DNA of 64,000 bases from positions 13,082,175 to 13,146,174 of the forward strand of contig OZ037768.1 in assembly GCA_964035545.1 (NCBI GenBank), given 5' to 3'. How positions within the stretch are numbered: position 1 is the first letter of the stretch; every line of letters begins with the position of its first letter. This document shows, in pieces, positions 60,301 through 64,000 of this stretch. Made by a program: the position numbers and the translations under genes. The stretch is from Bugula neritina. Its lineage: Eukaryota > Bryozoa > Gymnolaemata > Cheilostomatida > Bugulidae. The notes below the pieces were generated by a model, which worked only from the letters and a program-made list of their open reading frames with translations, searched no databases and was not told the DNA's origin.

Positions 60301-63300
60301 ATTCACTAGAGAATGCATGTTTTACCAAACCAGACCTGTGTGAGAGTGACGAGCTTTCAAGTAAACTTCCTAATAAGATAATGCTCACACTAGTATTGTA
60401 ACGTAATTCGAATTGCACACTGGCATTGGTTTTTAGTGTGAAGGTACTTTATCCTACACAGTAATTAAATTCTAACTAAAAGCTACTGACCTTGGTGTCA
60501 ACCTGTCTAACTTAGCATGACTATTCTTTTTATTAAATGTAATATTCACAATACATCAGGTATATCTTGTACTGTATAAGTGTCTTTGGAGTCCATTACA
60601 ACTTTCACACTAACACCTACCATTGTAAAGGCATAAGCTGACTATCTGTGAGCCTTATTTCTGTTCAGTTTGACACTCATAAAATGGTGTTGGGGAGTTT
60701 TTATTTGATATTTATGTATTGTCTCTACCCTGTATAATATACTGCTTTTGTGCCTATGCTTTGTCTCGTTAATATGAAGAAGCTCTTCAACTAGCATGCG
60801 TACTTTGATGTCACAGTTTCTAGATTTGTTTAAAAAAATTTGACTGAAATTTCCATGGGTTTCAAATTGTGCAAGTTAATTATTCACTGCCATGTTGCAT
60901 CATATAAATATCTTACACAATCATAACCAAAATGTTGTATCCAATTATGTTTTTTTTTCTATAATTTATACATTCATCATGCTGCATGCATCTATGAATT
61001 CTATACATGAAGTAATATGCAAACAACATTCTCAAATAAGTGTTGTCAGTTTTTGATTTACCAGCTTCATCAAAATGCGTGATCTGTTATATATGCATAT
61101 TATATATATTATATGCATAATTTGTACTTTTCCACATATACACAAATTGTAAAATAGCATAGCATCTGCTGTATTTATGAAAAACGTTACCTGAAAAATA
61201 GAGTTAAATAGCTAATGGGTACAGTGTATTCTCGGATTGGGGTCAATTACATATGAATTCAATTCATTACAATTACAGGAAAATTCGTCAATCACAATTA
61301 TAATCACAGTTAAAAATTAATTAATTAATTACATTTTGTTAATTAGTTAAAACTGCTTTGTTTCAGTTGCTCGGAAATGGTGGGGTAACAAGCGCTTAGA
61401 CTATACTATGTATTGTCCGGAAGCCTTGCAGCATTTTCCCGCAAGTGCTTTGCCTCACGTCTTTCACGCCAACTTCTGGGAGTCTCTCGATGCCGCCAGT
61501 TTTATTCTGCGCCAGGTACAGCCTGCAGAAGCTGCATTCAATTTATCAACACTGAGTTCTCAGACTGTAATGATTATATTTTACTAATTGTGGTGTAGAA
61601 ATCATTACACATGTCCTGTGATATGTAAATTTCGCATGCATCCAACTCCTTACAGATAGTTGTTAGGTCACAGATGCTTGTGTAAGTGTCATTGCATCAT
61701 ATCCTGTAGCTAATAGTGGATAATGTAAACAATAATTTTCTCCTGCTGCATTTTCAGCTGCTGATTCAGGAAGGTGTCATCACAGCTGACTTGCAGACGG
61801 CAGCTGAACACCATCTGTTTAAACCTCAACAACCGAGAGAAAAGTGGATCAACAAGCGTACTGCAATCAAGACGAAGGTAACGGGTTGCAAAACTGTGTA
61901 AGCTTATGGCAAGTTTGCTCTGCTACCTCAGCCAGTGTAGCCGGTATATCAAATCAAGTTCTTTCTGGAAGATATTAGTCCTGCTTCAGTACTAAGCCAC
62001 CAACACTATCTAAATGTTGTTATTTTTAGAATATTGCTCCTAATCATAGAGGAAATGATGTGCTGGTCACAGAAGATAAGCCGCAACGAGTTTCTGCACG
62101 GTTTATGTATGGACAATTTGACCTAGTTACGCTGTCCAATGAAAAAGTTGACATGCATATTGTGAGAGACCAGTCAACCAAACAGTGGGATTATATGGGC
62201 ACAGCAGTGACGGACAAATATGGCAGAGTTACGTTTCAGATACCAGCAGAGATGAGATTACCACAGGGACTACATCCTGTTAAGATGGTGGTCAGGTCTG
62301 TCAAATAACTTTCCTAATCTGTAACCCTTATTTGCATTAGTCTCACATTGTAATCTGGTATATCACAGTGTTTACATCTGCAACCAGCTATTCTTCTACC
62401 GGCTGCTCTATTAGCCATACTATGTAGCCTATGATTATTGCATAATGACTTCTGGTAATGCTTTACAGAGGTGATCACACATTCACTGATCTGTCTCTCC
62501 TTGTTCTCCCTCCAAATGCTGGCGTAGTTCTGTTTTCTATCGATGGCTCCTTTGCTGCCAGCGTTTCTCTCATGGGTAAAGATCCCAAGGTCAGACCCGG
62601 TGCCGTGGATGTCGTCAGGTGAGTCACTGAGCTTCGCACATACCTGTCATAACAATTGATGCTTGCATAGGCTTGCCTCACACTTGGCATCTTCCATTAG
62701 TATTTGCCGTCAACCTCTATGTTTATAAGGTTTAAAATAGCTATGACTACAAAGTTTCTACTAATAACATGGCTCAGCTAATTTACAAAGATGACTGCTG
62801 TAGAGTATTTGCTTTATGTTACCAATCCTGACTAGTCAAACTTTAAGTTAGTCGTATTACTGGTTTCCATTTTTATCGCAGCTTGTAGCCTTGAAGTGCA
62901 TTCATATATATGGAGTTGTTTACTTCGCGCAGGTACTGGCAAGACCTGGGCTACTGCATACTCTACATATCCGGTAGACCAGACATGCAGCTACGCAGAG
63001 TGGTGAGCTGGTTGGCGCAGCATAACTTTCCTCATGGCATGCTTGCCTTTATGGATGGTCTCACAGCTGATCCCATGAAACAGAAAAGTCACTACCTTAA
63101 AAACCTCGTCAAAGAGGTTTGTATAAAATCAGTTATGGTTTTAACCCAACAGTTATATTGAAGACTTTAAAATTCAAACAAGGTATTAGTGAAGCTCAGC
63201 TGAGCTGCACACTAGAAACTAGTTGGTACATTGCTGCTGCCAACTTTGTGTGTTATCTGTTTGATCTTCTTATCATCTGAATATTGTTTGTAGTCGGCCA

Positions 63301-64000
63301 TTGACATTGTTGCTTCTTATGGCTCATTTAAAGACATAGCTGTCTACCAATCATTAAATTTAGAACCAAAAAAGATCTATGTTATTGGAAAAGTGCCAAA
63401 GAAAGCCTATTGCATGGCACAGGTATTTATTTCATAGCTACTATTTATTCTTTTTATTATAGAAATAGAAGGGAAATGTGAAGTCATGCTTGCAGTTTTT
63501 TCCTTGTTTGTGCTATTTTTAAACATAATATTATCTGGAATTTTTTATTTATAGGTATAATTTTCAACAGTATACTATTAGTATACATGTTTACATGTAT
63601 ATTTTTACACCTTAGTGACAGTTTATACAACAGCTCGCAGTGCGCTGCACTATATTCATGGTATTTTACTCTAAACTCGTAGGTGTTGGATGAAGGATAT
63701 GCTGCACACCTCAAGAAGCTTCATCTCACCACCCAGATCTCTCCATCAGCTGCCAACACCAGATTCTTTGTTCCCAAATCATCATTCATATTGCCTGGCC
63801 AAAAAAACAAGAAACCTACATCTAAAAATCTCCGTAGCACTTTGTCAGTAGGGGCCGTAGAAACAATCCCCACTATTACCATAAATAAGAGTGGAAACAC
63901 AACTATAGACGCGGGCGCTGAAGGGGGACGTGGTAACTTCAGTAAAGTTAGAGGTCGTAGTCCACGGTTGGTAAGCTTACGCAGGATCCCCGACGATTCT
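45310..64000 (+). CDS. PITPNM: PITPNM/RdgB membrane-associated phosphatidylinositol transfer protein (3' end beyond window)
   Basis: Exons: 45310-45387, 46142-46274, 48276-48479, 49399-49635, 51172-51344, 51632-51761, 52160-52252, 52759-52887, 53667-53786, 53972-54146, 54820-55015, 55446-55605, 55829-55852, 56339-56386, 57017-57067, 57868-58062, 58392-58560, 58759-58783, 58851-58986, 61367-61515, 61758-61877, 62030-62295, 62469-62618, 62933-63116, 63294-63422, 63683-end. Phases agree; 1264 codons so far (human PITPNM1 has 1244). PITP domain residues 1-275 (MHVKEYRIPLPLTVEEYR, WNAYPYTKT, CAYKLCYVEFRYWGM, RAHRQAWAWQDEW); FFAT-type motif DEEYFDAQ ~342-349; degenerate lipase-like VGDCMGS ~560; DDHD region (DFFMLGSPLALVLAQR; VYNLFHATDPCAGRLE); LNS2 ~1010-1160 (FSIDGSFAASVSLMG, YISGRPDMQ). 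Known role: PI/phosphatidic acid exchange at ER-plasma membrane contacts, VAP binding through FFAT. The three exons at 55829-57067 and that at 58759 are less certain. Confidence 0.95.
48488..48504. repeat. G17 homopolymer next to a splice donor
   Basis: Seventeen G starting 8 nt after the donor of the PITPNM exon ending at 48479. The length may be imprecise. Confidence 0.8.
48613..48716. repeat. Small TIR element (MITE family A), copy 3, shortened
   Basis: Shares TGGAGAA..TGAAATAGCCTAAGTTCTTTAA with the copies at 6026 and 10544 and the right end CACAGGCTTTTCTCAAT, but the middle is shorter. It lies in a PITPNM intron. Confidence 0.55.
49748..49960 (+). mobile_element. tRNA-derived SINE in PITPNM intron
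   Basis: The head is tRNA-like: an A-box-like GTGGTGTAGGGGGTTAAAG near 49760-49778 and a B-box-like GGTTTGAACCT at 49806-49816, spaced as in tRNA genes, followed by GGAAGAGCATCCAGCC, a phrase common in animal tRNA-SINE bodies. The 3' limit is not certain, and no tail repeat or target duplication was identified. The 152-codon frame that reads into it from the upstream exon is read-through past the donor at 49636. Confidence 0.65.
51774..51972. repeat. 28-bp minisatellite in PITPNM intron
   Basis: About seven copies of a 28-bp pyrimidine-rich unit (TCTCATTACTATCACATTCT plus ATTTCTAC), starting 13 nt after the donor of the exon ending at 51761. Some copies carry single changes. Confidence 0.85.
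58987..61366. other. Long PITPNM intron, no second gene seen
   Basis: A 2.4-kb intron between the exons ending at 58986 and starting at 61367. A GTAATT/GGGGTCAATTAC dispersed repeat occupies 61234-61350, ending just before the acceptor polypyrimidine tract. Open frames at 59156 and 59984 have no recognisable domain. Confidence 0.5.
61234..61350. repeat. GGGGTCAATTACA-rich dispersed repeat, copy 3
   Basis: Starts GGATTGGGGTCAATTACATA and continues with AATTACAATTACA words, related to 21727-21845 and 33496-33597. Confidence 0.45.

Noticed and set aside
63969-63989. Tiny intron GTAAGC...CGCAG near the window end
   Set aside because: It would be too short for a spliceosomal intron; whether the exon ends at this donor cannot be judged without sequence beyond 64000.

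Overview
This is animal nuclear DNA. It is AT-rich, its genes are split by introns with GT-AG borders, and it is full of transposons. Two genes are recognised by spliced homology: a TMEM120 (TACAN) homologue on the minus strand and a PITPNM/RdgB homologue on the plus strand. Very long (AT)n tracts, Penelope-like elements with hammerhead ribozymes, a tRNA-derived SINE and a Gmr1-type LTR element suggest a marine invertebrate. A mollusc or another lophotrochozoan is my guess, but the sequence alone does not prove it.

Layout. 1-9 kb: the ten-exon TMEM120 gene (CDS 8760 down to 2080, 356 aa). 9-16 kb: repeats, namely two Harbinger-like MITEs of about 343 bp with TAA target sites, small inverted-repeat elements, a dead LINE reverse-transcriptase fragment and a decayed hammerhead-bearing palindrome. 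16.4-19.2 kb: possible exons of an unidentified minus-strand gene, then a clear single-exon CDS for a 281-aa multi-pass membrane protein. 21.0-21.5 kb: a foldback element with 139-bp arms.

22.7-40.2 kb: a pile-up of young LTR retrotransposons. First is a Ty1/copia element (22731-27366, TSD TACCC). Second is a Ty3/gypsy element (27780-32520, TSD TTACC). Third is a Ty3/gypsy-type element with integrase upstream of reverse transcriptase, the Gmr1-type order (34160-39795, TSD ATATT). The third lies inside the GIY-YIG endonuclease of an older Penelope-like element, whose halves are at 39796-40196 and 33975-34159 on the minus strand. Each LTR pair differs at only one to a few positions. Each coding region has one break: TGA at a conserved Trp position in the first two, and a single frameshift in the third.

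40.2-41.5 kb: (AT)n tracts separating two near-perfect palindromes. The second is a perfect 210-bp palindrome carrying two head-to-head hammerhead ribozyme motifs. A third motif follows the Penelope-like endonuclease at 33.8 kb.

45.3-64 kb: the PITPNM/RdgB gene, about 26 exons, with its 3' end beyond the window. It encodes a PITP domain, an FFAT motif, DDHD and LNS2, a lipid-transfer protein of ER-plasma membrane contacts. A 42-bp minisatellite carrying regular CAGCTG E-boxes lies just upstream of its start codon.
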